NCBI RefSeq assembly: GCF_001625215.2
Contig: NC_030389.2
Location: 5,678,930 to 5,742,929 of the forward strand
Direction of reading: 5' to 3'
DNA from: Daucus carota subsp. sativus
Taxonomy: Eukaryota; Streptophyta; Magnoliopsida; Apiales; Apiaceae
Length of the DNA stretch: 64,000 bases
Position numbers and translations under genes: made by a program. Under the pieces are notes generated by a model. The model did no database searches, was not told where the DNA came from, and worked only from the letters and a program-made list of their open reading frames with translations. Shown in pieces: positions 34,901 through 45,680 of the stretch (position 1 is its first letter; the number at the start of each line of letters is the position of its first letter).

Positions 34901-35896
34901 GTAAACATGTCATTTGAGCTACATAGAGAAGGCCATGGACTCAAGCATGTGTCAAGTCAGTTTCTCAGAGATCTATCTTTAACTGAGCTGTTTGTGGTAA
35001 GAAACAAGATCATCTCTACCGGCAGAAAGCATAATGAAGTATTCAGAGATATGGTGGAAGAATGGATCACTGATATTGGAGTTGAAATTCATGACAAGCC
35101 CTCAGTTATTAAGTACTTCAAGGATGGTATGATTCAGAGTATTGGACTCACTGATGAAGCACTATCAACATACAATCCTCGTATACTGAAATATCTGGAA
35201 GCTCAAGTCAGGGAGAAGTGCTCAAGGACTAGCAAGGGAAGACTAACTGCTGAATTGTTATATGCTTATCGTCTGAACTTTGCTGCTCTGAGAGATTTAG
35301 ACTTATCAGCCATCAATCGTCAACCACCATATCCACTGCCTCCACTCAATCCTGAAATTCCTGAAAATCCAAAAGCACCTGTTGTAACCTACAATCCTAC
35401 CTCTGTGATATTCAAAAAGAAGAAAGACTCTGAGGCCACTGCTATACCTCTGACAGAAATTGGAAAGTTCTCTTCCAAAAGAATCATTCGTGCTGTTGCT
35501 GCTGTCAAGTTATCAGTTGTGAAAGAAGATAAGAGTGTGCTCAAAGATTTAATTGATCTTCTGGAGATAAGGAAAGCTGTAGAGACTGTCCATAACACTT
35601 CAAGGGTTCGTGCTCATCCATCAAGAATCATCATGAAAATTGAAGGGATGGAGATGAATGTTACCTTTAAGAAGTTGAAGAAAATGGTTCATGTCCAGAC
35701 TTTGGAGAAGATGAAGAAGAATCTAGAGCAACCTCCTCCTGAGAACACACTGGAGCAAGTGGCACTGAGTACCATCACTGCTAGGATTGAAGAAATTGAG
35801 AGCAAGCTCACTCAGAAGAAAGAGGAGGAAGCTGCAAAGAGAAAAGCAGAGCAGAAGCTGATTAATGCAAGAGCCAAGAAACCAAGGAGAGATTAG
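31961..35896 (+). CDS. Sirevirus third ORF (env position), 1311 aa, function unknown
   Basis: An intact frame in the position where some Sireviruses carry an env-like gene. I see no signal peptide and no clear membrane segment, so an envelope role is not supported. Layout: a folded N-terminal region (about 1-245, starting MAANFDIPKTNF; includes NYRRWVRYMSEF and LHLP/LREWNFFF-like stretches) that recalls the domain named putative plant transposon protein; a long acidic S/T/E/Q-rich disordered middle (about 250-720); a leucine heptad coiled coil (about 735-800); a second apparently folded region (about 830-1120); and a basic K/E-rich C-terminal coiled coil ending KKPRRD, a possible nuclear signal. 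The family resemblance is from memory and weak. Confidence 0.8.
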   Translation: MAANFDIPKTNFTIVENNNLITQANYRRWVRYMSEFSFARFAMTESVYLNKSLLRDFLSSISVVNEGQVFGLKCVIQGRTLMITEQTLNTVLQLPTDNFEAVPDKAERTNFFFAIHCQRENGDLPSKMYVKHLPREWNFFFNSISHVFAPKTGGFHGITTFNQEIGIAIAQNTRINLGHMIMGAFQDSLRKNRNILLYPRFFQIVLNQLLTPAERAVYPNIDNVICSFMTTRVISMLENHQNYTNNEDVVLPEAMLEFLNNPNVPPPHIQNIADPVVQEVEAPATQSTEVPESSHQADIPETQTSQMEEEVIVEDAQTSSDDNAQSEGEDSLQDNSTDSEDEVNTPVQTTAADVMVDVDELFSNTYNPLLQSGIPSDSDNLSFDAPDWVQNLLDSNQLSPTITSAIEFEIPQIHNQGTPSQTIVAETSQPLSQPLHISEREGESALSAPHKEIVSETAALSPSQERRIEPETTADMSISSPPQPHTIPMHSEVAHTVEELTVANTLSSMSGIDTVVSDPFKGQVPSQASGGNLDEMPHSTSLSTPLGGTFPDPSKDSSPLEGERQSVSEPFVSGSVPVIEDLSQSHSPSKAVVGNQGASPIQGSHPSSPVSTHPEIPTQDPTKDSLLSSSRQLVSYDSDSSDEETEDEGLRTFIAPSVTSLEEAKKISLAGTSTDAGTSLSERETPTELDIQKPSDPLSVLALSETRETPTERTSENPTSQPTIESAIPTVSVTEFEALKFKVQHLEAENLVLREELVEIKSTMEQRLATLEAKLLASQPSREDYSTEGERAAEKAKGKRVITGVSEELIDSALRHQFSYSHHDEYIPEFVDDRVIRMVGAENDDLEEGEIPDNEVFADELAYHNDIFPPQEFEIANPQDIAEVSKDYAEQRKVREKLENQRRIRRERRLANLHKDGAEWDAARSVFDFPEVTQENNDDEVKDIFDSFRNNYKDLHDYHEVLNDIISTVSVAVLPRRGWMVNMSFELHREGHGLKHVSSQFLRDLSLTELFVVRNKIISTGRKHNEVFRDMVEEWITDIGVEIHDKPSVIKYFKDGMIQSIGLTDEALSTYNPRILKYLEAQVREKCSRTSKGRLTAELLYAYRLNFAALRDLDLSAINRQPPYPLPPLNPEIPENPKAPVVTYNPTSVIFKKKKDSEATAIPLTEIGKFSSKRIIRAVAAVKLSVVKEDKSVLKDLIDLLEIRKAVETVHNTSRVRAHPSRIIMKIEGMEMNVTFKKLKKMVHVQTLEKMKKNLEQPPPENTLEQVALSTITARIEEIESKLTQKKEEEAAKRKAEQKLINARAKKPRRD

Positions 35897-36068
35897 TTCA
35901 GACTAGAGGAACAATGGCTGCTTGTATTTACTTTTGATTTCTGGAAAATGTAAGATATAATCCAGACTGTACTTAGTATTATTTCCTGTTTAAAATAGTA
36001 TGCTTTTTCATTGTGTCAGTTGAGTTATCCTCTTAAAGGATTTGCTTGTCGAACTCTAACAATCAAAT

Positions 36069-36077
36069 AGGGGGAGA
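36069..36077 (+). other. Polypurine tract
   Basis: AGGGGGAGA ends one base before the 3' LTR TG. It would prime plus-strand DNA synthesis. Confidence 0.9.
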
Positions 36078-36078
36078 T

Positions 36079-37603
36079 TGTAAAGCATAATGTAACGTAA
36101 CTGTAATTACGATAACTCAACACAACGAAAGACAGGAAACAATACGTAAGTATAATACAGGAATCTACAGGTTGGAGATTCGATACGAACAGACAAAGAC
36201 AATCAAGATATCTGAGACAAGCATCCGTCCACTGGAAGAAGTTCATTAATATGTTCAAGCCTCAGTGAAGAATAAAGTTCTATGTGTTTCTGCTATTAAG
36301 ATTGCCTGAAGATCAAGTATCAAAGACCAGAAGATTCCAGTATATTTAATTTGATTATTTATAATCAAATTTATCGAAGCAACATCTAACCCGGATTGAC
36401 TGATCAAGTATATTATCAAGCAAAGGATTCAAAGAATTATTTCAGTTCGAGTCGTTCGTGAACCAGACCAGTGCACAGGACGTCGGGACGTACGAAAGTA
36501 TTCAGTGGATTCGATCAACGATTATTTGACCAAGTCAAATGAGCTATTCCTAAAAGTGGCTCAAAGGAATTAAAACTAAATTATATATTTATATATTTAT
36601 ATGTGATATTAATTTGATTATTACTTGAAGAAATAATTTATTCAAGTAATTATAAAATCAATTAATAAACTTATAAATATACATATATATATATGAAAAA
36701 CATCTCCAGGTCAACTCTCAGTCTTATGAGAGATAACAAGGGACATCATAGATGGATGGCGCAAGTTGGTTTCTACACTTAGATTATTTCTAAGTGTCTT
36801 TGGCTGTGAACACTGAAGGAGGGTTCTTAGCGCAAGGTTTGACTTAGTCAAAACCTGCGCTAAGAGATCACCACTTGATACTGAGGGAAGCGCAAGTCCA
36901 TCTCTGAATTTCTCTAAGTACTGCCTACAGTGAAGTTTCCAGTAGTGGAGCGCAACCTTTGACCAAGTCAAAGGTTGCGACTCTCATTCATATCCAAGCG
37001 CAACTTCATAATATGGCTAAGTCATTCACTGGGAGTTCAATACAGGCGCCAAGTTTGACTCCCTAGCGCAACCTTTGACCACAGTGGAGAAAATATGAAT
37101 ATAGAGCGCAACTTTCATATTCATATACTTATATATATATATGTGTATATGAAAGTGGCGCCATCTACTATATTCACTTGGAGTTAGTTTTATTTCTTCA
37201 AAACGAATTCGTCCAGGACGAACTCAAGTCGTCCAGGACGAACTCGTTAACCATGGTTAGTTGTTGGAAAGCCTATAAATAGAGGTTAATGTTTTCATTT
37301 GAAAACAACTACACACTTTGTAAGTGCACACACTATACACGTTCTCGAGAGTTAAATTAGAAGATCGTATTTATCGAGAGTTTGTAATAGAGTGATTGTA
37401 GTCTCTGCAGCCGACACTTGTGTTGGAATTTGTAGCACCCGAGGATTATTTCTAATACAAGAATATTCCCCGACTTGCTGGAGTTATTTATTTACGATTG
37501 ATTTAACATGGACTGAAACAAAGATTATCCGCAATTAAATTAAATCGAAGAAAATTGGTACGACGTATTCAACCCCCCCTTCTACGTCTGATTGGACCTA
37601 ACA
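36079..37603 (+). repeat. 3' LTR, 1525 bp
   Basis: Same length and, as far as I can read, same sequence as the 5' LTR at an offset of 12872. It is followed by the ACAAT target duplication at 37604-37608 and then the unit 2 sequence GATGCATGAAGCGG. Confidence 0.95.
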
Positions 37604-38681
37604 ACAATGATGCATGAAGCGGTGTGCAAGGCTCAATATGATTACAATCACTAAGAGAACCCGATGTAGTCATGGATACAGAGCCTAAAGAAAGTTAAAT
37701 GGGCAATTTCTTTTAATATTAATATATAAAGCAAGATAGTTATCATTCTAAATTTTTTTGACTAATTAAATTTAATGTCTATATATATTTATAATCTTAC
37801 TTATGACCTATTAACTTGTATTATTTATATTATTTTATAGTCACCGGTTCAAATTCATACTACACTAATAAAATTCAAAACTATTTCGATGACAAGTATA
37901 CTTTGTCATTTAAGAGCTTCTTTAGCATATAACTTGTTTGAATAGGAATAAGTTTCGTTAATGTATAAGCGGCTAATGGTATAGTAGTAGATTGCATAAC
38001 AGACATCATCAAAAATCACCATGATCAACTAGGTGTCGGACTTAGAACCGATGACAATGATGCACTAAGCAATGTGCAAGGATCAATATGAGTTCCATCA
38101 CTAAGAGGAGCAAATGTAGATGGAACTATAAAACCCAAATAAATTTAAATGGAGGATTTTTATAGCTATTACTTAGTTTACCGTGAAAAATAAATTTTAA
38201 TAGAGTTTTTTCTTTTTAATTTTATAGGATCATTGAATTTCGATAAAATCATTTATAGAATTTCAATAAAATTGATTGAATCCCAGCCTCTAGCCATATC
38301 TAAATATTCTAATCGATGTATGTGTTTGAAGCATTGAAATTTGAACTTATTATTGCCATATGACTAGTTCTTGAAATGAGATAGATATTGATCACTTTTA
38401 TTCCATGTGCAGCTGTGAGCAAGTAGAGCCTTCATATACTTTTCAAGTTATAGTACCCTTGGACACGTGCTAAAGTAAGGATTTAGATGATATCTTTTGT
38501 AATATCTTGACCGCACTCACAATAAAGGTTGGCTCCTGACATAAGTAAATTTAAAAATAGTCTCGGCCTTCCCTTTGATTAAAAACAATTAGGATCTAAC
38601 CCTATTTTTTTTACCATATATAAAAGTCATTATATATAATTTAATCACTAGGAGAGAACTTATGAAAAGTCAAGAGAGTTC
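37604..38681. other. Intergenic DNA right of the Sirevirus
   Basis: Begins with the right target duplication. Collinear with unit 1 from about 11698, with a gap of about 300 bases at about 38401 relative to unit 1. No gene supported. Confidence 0.6.
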
Positions 38682-38944
38682 CATGTACACACTTTTGAAC
38701 CAGAAACCCTACAGTTGCATTCAGAGTAGAGTGTCCCCGGACAAAGACCGAGTCCGAGATCGTCATTTTCCATTCTTTACAAACACGTTTGTTCATACTC
38801 CTAAGGGTCAGGGCTGGTATCCCAAGAAATATATTATGCTATAATGATATGGGGGATATTGCATATTGGTATCATCACCTTTTTTCTTCTTATTTCTGCA
38901 AGCAATGAACAAAGTGGTACCACCCATGGAGGAACAAGAGATTT
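38682..38944 (-). pseudogene. F-box relic, N-terminal part of exon 2 only (unit 2)
   Basis: Copy of the unit 1 relic at 13079-13341 with the same internal deletions. A 60-codon plus-strand frame here is its antisense. Confidence 0.8.
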
Positions 38945-39286
38945 CTTTTCATCAAAGCCCAAGCTAATAAGGAATAGCAAAAACTAAACCTATCGATCAC
39001 CATAAGAAGTGGAACAATGATTAGAGCTAAAGTTAAAACGACAATACTTTAGCTCTAATCATAACTTGTAAAACATGGAAAAAGAAAAGCTTGGTACACA
39101 CAATAAAGTAAAACTCCAGGCATTACATAGAAATCACACTTTGGAAAGTAGCTCTCCTATCATACTTGATTAAGAGATTAAGGAACAATAACTAGCTTGG
39201 ACACTACCAGCATCAATAGTACACAAATGTTTTTCACCAATAAAATGATTTCATTGAGGCTATCAAGTGAGATGGGGGGGACAGAC

Positions 39287-41199
39287 TTAAGGCTTGTTGA
39301 GGGAAAATATTTCACTGATATTAAAGTATACCGTTTTTCCGGTATCCCCATCATCTGGAAACTCAAACCAAAATGAATCCCCTTTCCCCACATCATAAGC
39401 GATGCAGCACTGGGATGGATAAGTCAGGCGAAAAAGGATCAACTCACCATTCCTCAACCAGGCTATTGGTTTAATGAAGACATCGCCTTTTGAAAGTTCT
39501 CTCTCAATCAAAAGTCTTTGCTCTGACAAATCAATCTTATAAATCCTTTCCCAAACATGAGGATTAGAGATATTGAATCTCCACACTTTCCATTTGTAAT
39601 TTCTGTTGCAAGACATTAATGACAGGGAATCTTCCATCCGAAGCAAAGTGTAGTCATAACCAATCTTTACATATGTTGTAGGGAAGTAATATATTGATTC
39701 AGTTTCTGCGTCGAAGGTAATGATGTCAAAGTAACAAGAGCCTGACCTTGTTGCGCAGTAAACATATCTTCCAGCACAGATTGTCATTGTCTTGAAGGAT
39801 TTGCAGTAAAAAGACCGAACATCTATAGGTCTCCACTGATGTTCGACACCAAGTGATAAGACAAAACAAAAATTATCACTAGCGACAGTATATAAGCGCA
39901 CAACCTTGTATATTCCAGTACTTCGATCCTGTGCGAAACCAGAAAACAGAAGCCATGCTCTTGGTTGTGGTGAAGGTGGTAGGTTCAGCTTTTTTCCACT
40001 TACAGCTTCCATAATTGACAATTTTGAAGTTCCTCTACTTTCTTTCACATATAGAAAACCTCCAGAAGTGGCAATAACGGTTTCAAACACTAGGTTTGTT
40101 GGATGGATGGTTACCGCATTAGTGTCATCACGGATCTCAACCAAATAGGACTGTGAAGTTTTACCATGTACACACTTTTGAACCAGAAACCCTCCACTTG
40201 CATTACGAGTAGAGTGATCCTTGACAAAGTTTGAGTTAGAGATTATGTAATTCCATTCTTTACAGACAAGTTTGGTCATACTCCGAAGGGTCAGGGCTGG
40301 TATCAAAAGAAATATATTATGCAATAATGAAGTGGGGATATTGCATATAGTGGTATCATCGGCCTTTCTCTTCCTGTTTCTGCTAGCAATGACCGAAGTG
40401 GTACCACCCAGGGAGGAACAAGAGAAGGAACAAGAGACTTCAACCATCTGAAGATTTAATAACAGCAAATCATACTTCTACTTTATAATTGTAACAAAAT
40501 CACAATGAAATTTGATGAACACATTATTATGGACGCCTAAATTTATTCTTTACAGAATGAAACCCTAACATGGCAATAATATTAGTAGTCCAATTAATTG
40601 TTGCAGGGCATGAGAGAGGGACAAGGCCGTACTAAATCCTGGTATGGTTACTATAACAAAGATAATATCAGTCTGAATCATTTTTTACACTATAAGAAAC
40701 TTTGAACTACAGATTTGCAAAATTATATTTGGGCTTACAAATCCGAGGCCTTGATTTCAGTAATCAAATGTTAGGGTATAGAAAACAAGATTGAACACCT
40801 TAATCTAGGATTTCCTTTTCAATAACTCAGGAAAATTTGAGTGAATAATAGCCATATGTACATACAGTTGGTAATAATCTATGAATTAAAGGGAAATTAA
40901 AATCCACATCTCATAACTAGATCGAGCTAAATTGAACATTATAGACCTAAAATATATGGAAGACTTCTTACCCTGGATGCTATTAAAGCGCGGTCAGTAT
41001 CATTGAGAATTGGTGGTAGAGGTGGAGCTGGAGGTGGAGACCAAACCCTAGATGGATGCCTAACTGGGGATGGAGGTGGGGATGGAGATGGAGATGGCGA
41101 TGGGGATGGAGATGGAGTTGGTGATCTAGACGGAACATACCTAGAGGGTCGTTCTTGTTTTAATTTCATGTTGTTGTGGGGCTTGAAATCTACAAACAA
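39287..41199 (-). CDS. F-box protein gene 2 (unit 2), two exons
   Basis: Sister of 13685-15597 at an offset of 25602. Model: exon 1 40972-41199 (or ATG at 41169), donor AGG|GTAAGAAG; intron 40448-40971; exon 2 39287-40447. The exon 2 translations of the two units differ at one position (P to S in the SC-FSCSS segment). SP-repeat N-terminus, F-box and F-box-associated region are all kept. Two nearly identical intact copies may raise dosage; neither shows damage. Confidence 0.85.
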
Positions 41200-41215
41200 T
41201 GAATTTGAAGGATGA

Positions 41216-41772
41216 TAGAAATGTATGGAAGAACCTGGGTTTGTTGTGAAAGGTACAAGAGGTGTTTGGATTGCGATTTGGGTGTTTTATGAAGCCTACT
41301 AAAAGTTATACTCAGGGTAAGTGACAATAGCATATTATTGTGGTATATTTGTATATATTCATGTTTAACTTTTAAAATTGATAATGCTTAATCCATTATC
41401 ATAAAACTAACGAGATTACATAATTAAATATTTTTTATATTTCAATTTAAATTGAGGTCATTAGTTGGCGTCTACATTTATTTTACGAAAAACTTTCTAA
41501 TAATAGTCTTTATAATATTATATTGTTAATAATAATATATATCCTTACAAATACTAAATTTGTTCAAAACTGAATAATATTAATACATAAAACAACATAA
41601 TTATAATTCAAATTTTTTGAATTATTAACTTGTAATATTTATATAATTTTATAATCTTACTTATGATCTATTAACTTGTATTGTAAATATTATTTAATAA
41701 TCACACCTTTGAAATATATACTACACACTAATAAAACTCAAACATGTAACACTCTTTATCTTATAACTTATA
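41216..41772. other. F-box 2 upstream region and end of unit 2
   Basis: AT-rich DNA collinear with 15614-16170 with more base changes than elsewhere. It ends at CTTATA|TTTCGG, the empty Helitron site. No gene supported. Confidence 0.55.
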
Positions 41773-41859
41773 TTTCGGAGCCACTCTATTTAATTGTAAC
41801 CATCTTAAATATTGTCATTGAATATATCTCTTTTTTCTATTACTATATCTCTTGTAAAT

Positions 41860-42620
41860 ATCCGTCGTATGTTCTCGTTAGTACGACATATCCACCTTCC
41901 GTCGTATGTACTCTGTTTATTAGCTAGAATTCAGGCCCAAACTAATAAAATATAATAAATCTTTTCCTATGAAAAGAACCATCGTGAGTTAACATATTTA
42001 GGTAATTAAAGACAAAAAATAAACGAAAAGAAAATGGTTTTCGATTCCGTCGTAACTACGCCGTCGTAACTTCACATAATTATATAATTATAGCCGTTTA
42101 AAAATGGAAAATAAATGAGAATGAAAAGTTTTATTTTTCCGTCATAATTAAACTGTCGTAATTTAACATACTTAGCTAATTAAAAAGAAAAATAAATGAA
42201 AATATAATAGTTTTCATTTTCGTCGTAACTACTCCGTCGTAAGTACACATAATTATATAATTATAGATATTTAAAAACATAAATAAATGAGAATGATTTT
42301 TTTAATTTTTCCGTCGTAAGTTTACATATTTCTCTAATTAAAAAAATAAATGAAAATAAAATAGTTTCCGGTTTCATCGTAACTACGCCGCCGTCGTAAG
42401 TTCACATAATTATATAATTATAGCCATTTCAAAATGGAATATAAATGAGAATGATATGTTTTATTTTTTTGTCGTAACTAGACCGTCGTAAGTTAACATA
42501 TTTACCTAATTAAAACCCAAAAAATAAATGAAAACAAAATAGTTTTCATTTCTGTCGTAAGTTCACATGATTATATAATTATAGCTATTTAAAAATGGAA
42601 AATTAATGAAAATGATATAC
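41860..42620. repeat. CGTCGTA-rich tandem repeat (unit 3)
   Basis: The fullest version of the block at 120-850, with CGTCGTAAGTTCACATAATT and AAATGAGAATGA recurring at about 165-base steps. No coding signal. Confidence 0.7.
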
Positions 42621-42944
42621 GTTTTACGGAATGGTCATAACTTAATAAAATTTCTGAACAGTTCACGAAGAACGGTTCTTGAGTGTGGCCCCGAGACAGA
42701 GAAAAGATACCACATTTTGAGTCCTCAATCTCATACTCACTAAAGACTTAGAATTTTTAAATCACCGTTGTTCGTGAACTCATCCAACGGTGGGAAAGGT
42801 GTGTGTTGGTTACCGGTTCCCCAGCAATCATATGCTGGGGACCTGGACCCTAAATAGAGAGTACACTATGAAAAGTAGCTCGATCTGCCATCATAATTGA
42901 TTAAGTACAAAGAGCTAGCTAGCTAGGCCTTTACCACCATCAAC

Positions 42945-43706
42945 ATCTTCCATCTCATTGTAGGAAAAGAACATGCATTTGCTGCAGAAGCATGCAGAAG
43001 GATGAGAAAGTTAAGATTACTACTTCAGTTCACGGGTGTAAATCTCATTGCAGGCTTTGAAGGCACACTTTATAAATAGATTTGGCTTTGTTGGGAATAT
43101 TGTCCCTTAAAGTGTTTCCCTTTTGAATTTAACCCGCACAACTGGTTCTACTTGAGTTGCCTAGCTTGCAGCAGAATGATGCACATGTGGGAATCAGGCA
43201 ATGTTGGTACTATGAGTATGTTTTTTTTTAAGTATAAAATTTCGAGGGCTGTGACAGCTTGGTGGAGCTTGACGTATCAATTGGAAGTTTAGGGAGGCTT
43301 GTCTTTTTGAAATTGAGGGTTGTAGAAAGCTAAGAAGTCTTCCAGACACCATTTGCAACTTGAGAGCCTTGGAAGTTTTAAATATTGGTGGATGCTTTAG
43401 CGTCGAAGCATTGCCAGAACAATTGGGGAACATTGAATCCCTGAAAGAGCTCGATGCACATAATGTAGCTCTATCAAAATTACCAGATTCGACAGGACGT
43501 CTTAGTAAGCTTGCTAAGTTGATATTAACTTGTCACAGGAAGCCTATGACAATATATCATAAAGACCATCAGAAGCATAAAACACTAAAAACTCTTCCGG
43601 ACACCATTTGCAACTTAAGAGAACTGGAAGTTCTTAGTGTTGGTTATTCAAGATGTCTGGCAGCATTGCCAGTAGAATTGGGGAACATTGAATCCCTGAA
43701 AGAGCA
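42945..43706 (+). pseudogene. TNL fragment (unit 3)
   Basis: Same start in exon 3, same TTTATAAATAG stop and same intron 3/exon 4 deletion as the unit 1 and 2 fragments, but its LRR part is less damaged: 43360-43700 stays open through two LRR modules. It departs from TNL sequence at about 43706 (AAAGAGCAATATG) and runs into AT-rich DNA. It lacks TIR and NB-ARC. A short chimeric peptide is possible but not supported. Confidence 0.85.
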
Positions 43707-43785
43707 ATATGAAATGTTTTGTACTCAAATAAACCAAACTATAGCTCACAATTTCCTACATTATATAATAAATTTTGGAAAATAA

Positions 43786-45006
43786 TCAAATCGCCAATTT
43801 ATTTATTTAAAATCTATCACTCATAACTCTAAAGTTATGCAAGATTAATTTTTAAGTTTTTGTAATTGGGATTGGACAAAAGACTACAGTTAAAAGTAAA
43901 GCATGAAAATAAAAATAAGCATGTTAGTAAAAAAATGAATATATATGGCATTATGATAAATTAGTCAAAGTCTATGACATTTAAAATAATTAATTAAATC
44001 TAGCTACGCTAATAGCAATAAAATTGAAATATAAAAATGAGCAGTTAATTGTTAACATGAAACATATAGTTGAGTTAGAAAATTTGAAATTTAAAATTAT
44101 ACGTAATATAAAATTGCATCGTATATTTCTATTAAATCATTATTTATTTTAATATATACTAAAAAAATTTTATGTAAAAATTAACTTAGTGATGTCCAGT
44201 TAACCTACTAACCAAATATATTATATTAATATATCATACATGATTAGAATTGATAAACAAGTTTTACTCTAGAAAAAGTGATAAACAAATCTGTTATAAA
44301 CGTGTTTTTACCGTTTGTTGATATTATCAGAGGTTAAGCATACATTTTGGTAGTATGTTTGAAATATTTATGAAAAATATATGACGAAGATAAAGACACA
44401 TAAGAAAAATTATCATTTCAAAAAAATTATATAAGAAAAAATATAACTAAAATAGAATAACATAGGGCTTTTTTGATAAATACCCAAGTTAAGGAAGATT
44501 TTTTTGGAAATACTATATCTTTTTAAAGAAATTGTAAAAATACAAATTTTCTAAAAAAAAAATTACAAAAATACAATTCTGCATCTGCAACCAAATCTGC
44601 AACTACGAGCAACCATACCTGCAACTACATATATAATTTTTAGAAAACAATTACTAGAATTATATTAAATTGCATAATAAGTTGCAACTAAAAGCTAGAA
44701 AAATAAGTGGACGATACTAATGTCGCAAAATCAACAAGTATGGTAACCAAAAGCAACCGACACCAGCCAAAACTTACGCTTCATCTCTCTATTTCTCGAT
44801 TTCACTTCTCTTCCTCCTCCGCCTAAGCAACTACAAAACTACAAAATCAAAATCAACAACCATTGCAACCAGCAATCAATCTCATCAACCGAAAGTTTGA
44901 GAAAGAAGGCGATGAGAAAGACGAGATCGAGAGAATATAGGAGAGGATAATGAGGAGAGAGAGGAAAGGGAGAAAGAGACCAAGGAGAGAGGCAGGAGAG
45001 GCTAGG
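43786..45006. other. AT-rich spacer upstream of the TNL
   Basis: No gene seen. It includes a dispersed GTTGCA-type repeat at about 44460-44740 and a purine-rich (GA) tract at about 44890-45003. Confidence 0.6.
44460..44740. repeat. Dispersed AT-rich repeat with GTTGCA / TTTGCAA motifs, copy 1
   Basis: Contains AAATACAATTCTGCATCTGCAACC and related motifs (TTGTAAAAATAC, TTGCAACT) also found at about 52430-52660 and 56040-56345. I cannot define its ends. Confidence 0.45.
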
Positions 45007-45416
45007 GCTGTAATTCGGGCCGAGTCAATCGAATTTCGAGCCGAGCCTAATTTGAGCCAAGTTTAATCGAGTCGAGCCGAGCCGGCTCGTTTAACTAAAG
45101 GAGTCTAAATCTCTGCCCGAACTCGACTCGTTTAATTTCATGAGTCGAGTCGAGCCGGCATGTTTAGCTAAACGAACCGGTTTTAACGAGTCGAGCGAGC
45201 CAACACGTATAATATTAGATTTAATTAAGCTTAAACCTCTACCAAAACTCGGCTCGTTTAGTTTCATGAGTTCAGTCGAGCCGGCTCGTTTAATTAAACG
45301 AGCCGGAACCTTTGCCTGAATTCGGCTCTTTTAACGAGTCGAGTCGAGTCGGGCCGAGCCCAATTAAACGAGTTCGAGCTGAGCGAGCTTGCAAGCCGTC
45401 CGACTCGAATTACAAC
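45007..45416. mobile_element. GAGCCGGCTCG palindrome-rich MITE-like element, full length
   Basis: The ends are inverted: GCTGTAATTCGGGCCGAGTC on the left; GTTGTAATTCGAGTCGG when the right end is reverse-complemented. The interior is a series of GAGCCGGCTCGTTTAA and CGAGTCGAG motifs in both orientations. No ORF. A target duplication is not clear. Truncated relatives lie at 2088-2390 and 18606-18908. Confidence 0.6.
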
Positions 45417-45632
45417 TTTAGGAAAGAGAACGTATATTTGCAAATAAATTGTAGATTCTTAAAAAAGAAAGTAAATATGTAATTTTGGGAGAAGGTTATA
45501 TTATTACAATTAAATTGTTAAGTATGTTTGATAAATATATAAAAATATTAAATTAAGCTACAGCCCAAGTCTCCCACAATTGTCAACAAGATAAGACCCT
45601 TGTTGATGTTTCTTTTATAGCCACTCAGTTGA

Positions 45633-45644
45633 GTCAATTGACTA
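45633..45644. promoter_or_regulatory. Palindromic double W-box in the TNL promoter
   Basis: AGTCAATTGACT is a perfect 12-bp palindrome made of two inverted TTGACT cores. It lies 101 bases before the TNL ATG and 30 before its TATA box. W-boxes are bound by WRKY factors, which control many defence genes. Confidence 0.6.
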
Positions 45645-45674
45645 AATCAAACCTCTAAAATATTCCTCATCTTC

Positions 45675-45680
45675 TATAAA
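45675..45680 (+). promoter_or_regulatory. TATA box of the TNL gene
   Basis: TATAAA in TTCTATAAAGAAATC, 65 bases before the start codon. Confidence 0.6.

Larger units (their letters stand above)
23207..37603 (+). mobile_element. Full-length Ty1/Copia retrotransposon, Sirevirus (SIRE/Maximus) type, 14,397 bp
   Basis: Two 1525-bp LTRs beginning TG and ending CA look identical by eye; 5-bp target duplication; primer binding site matching initiator tRNA-Met; polypurine tract; gag, pol and a third ORF, all open. Pol order is protease, integrase, reverse transcriptase, RNase H, the Copia order. The large coiled-coil gag, the extra ORF after pol and the palindromes agree with the Sirevirus lineage. 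Identical LTRs and intact frames make it a very recent, possibly active insertion. It entered after the segmental duplication. Confidence 0.95.
16519..41772. repeat. Tandem segmental duplication, unit 2
   Basis: Collinear with unit 1 from position 1. It lacks the CACTA of unit 1 and carries a 14.4-kb Sirevirus instead. Other differences: a 34-bp tandem duplication at about 22557-22624 (single in unit 1 at about 11089-11122), absence of the about 300 bases found at 12497-12797, and a shorter TA run. It ends at the empty Helitron site, where the diverged unit 3 starts. Confidence 0.9.
41773..43706. repeat. Diverged partial third copy of the duplication (unit 3)
   Basis: Similar to 32-1965 of unit 1 but visibly more diverged. 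It keeps repeat segments that units 1 and 2 lost together (for example about 44 bases near 42071-42114, and ACTAGACCGTCG near 42477). It has no Helitron at its left edge. Similarity to units 1/2 ends at about 43706, inside the TNL fragment. Confidence 0.8.

Noticed and set aside
31961..35896. Naming ORF3 an envelope gene
   Set aside because: Position fits, but no signal peptide or membrane span can be seen, so function is left open.
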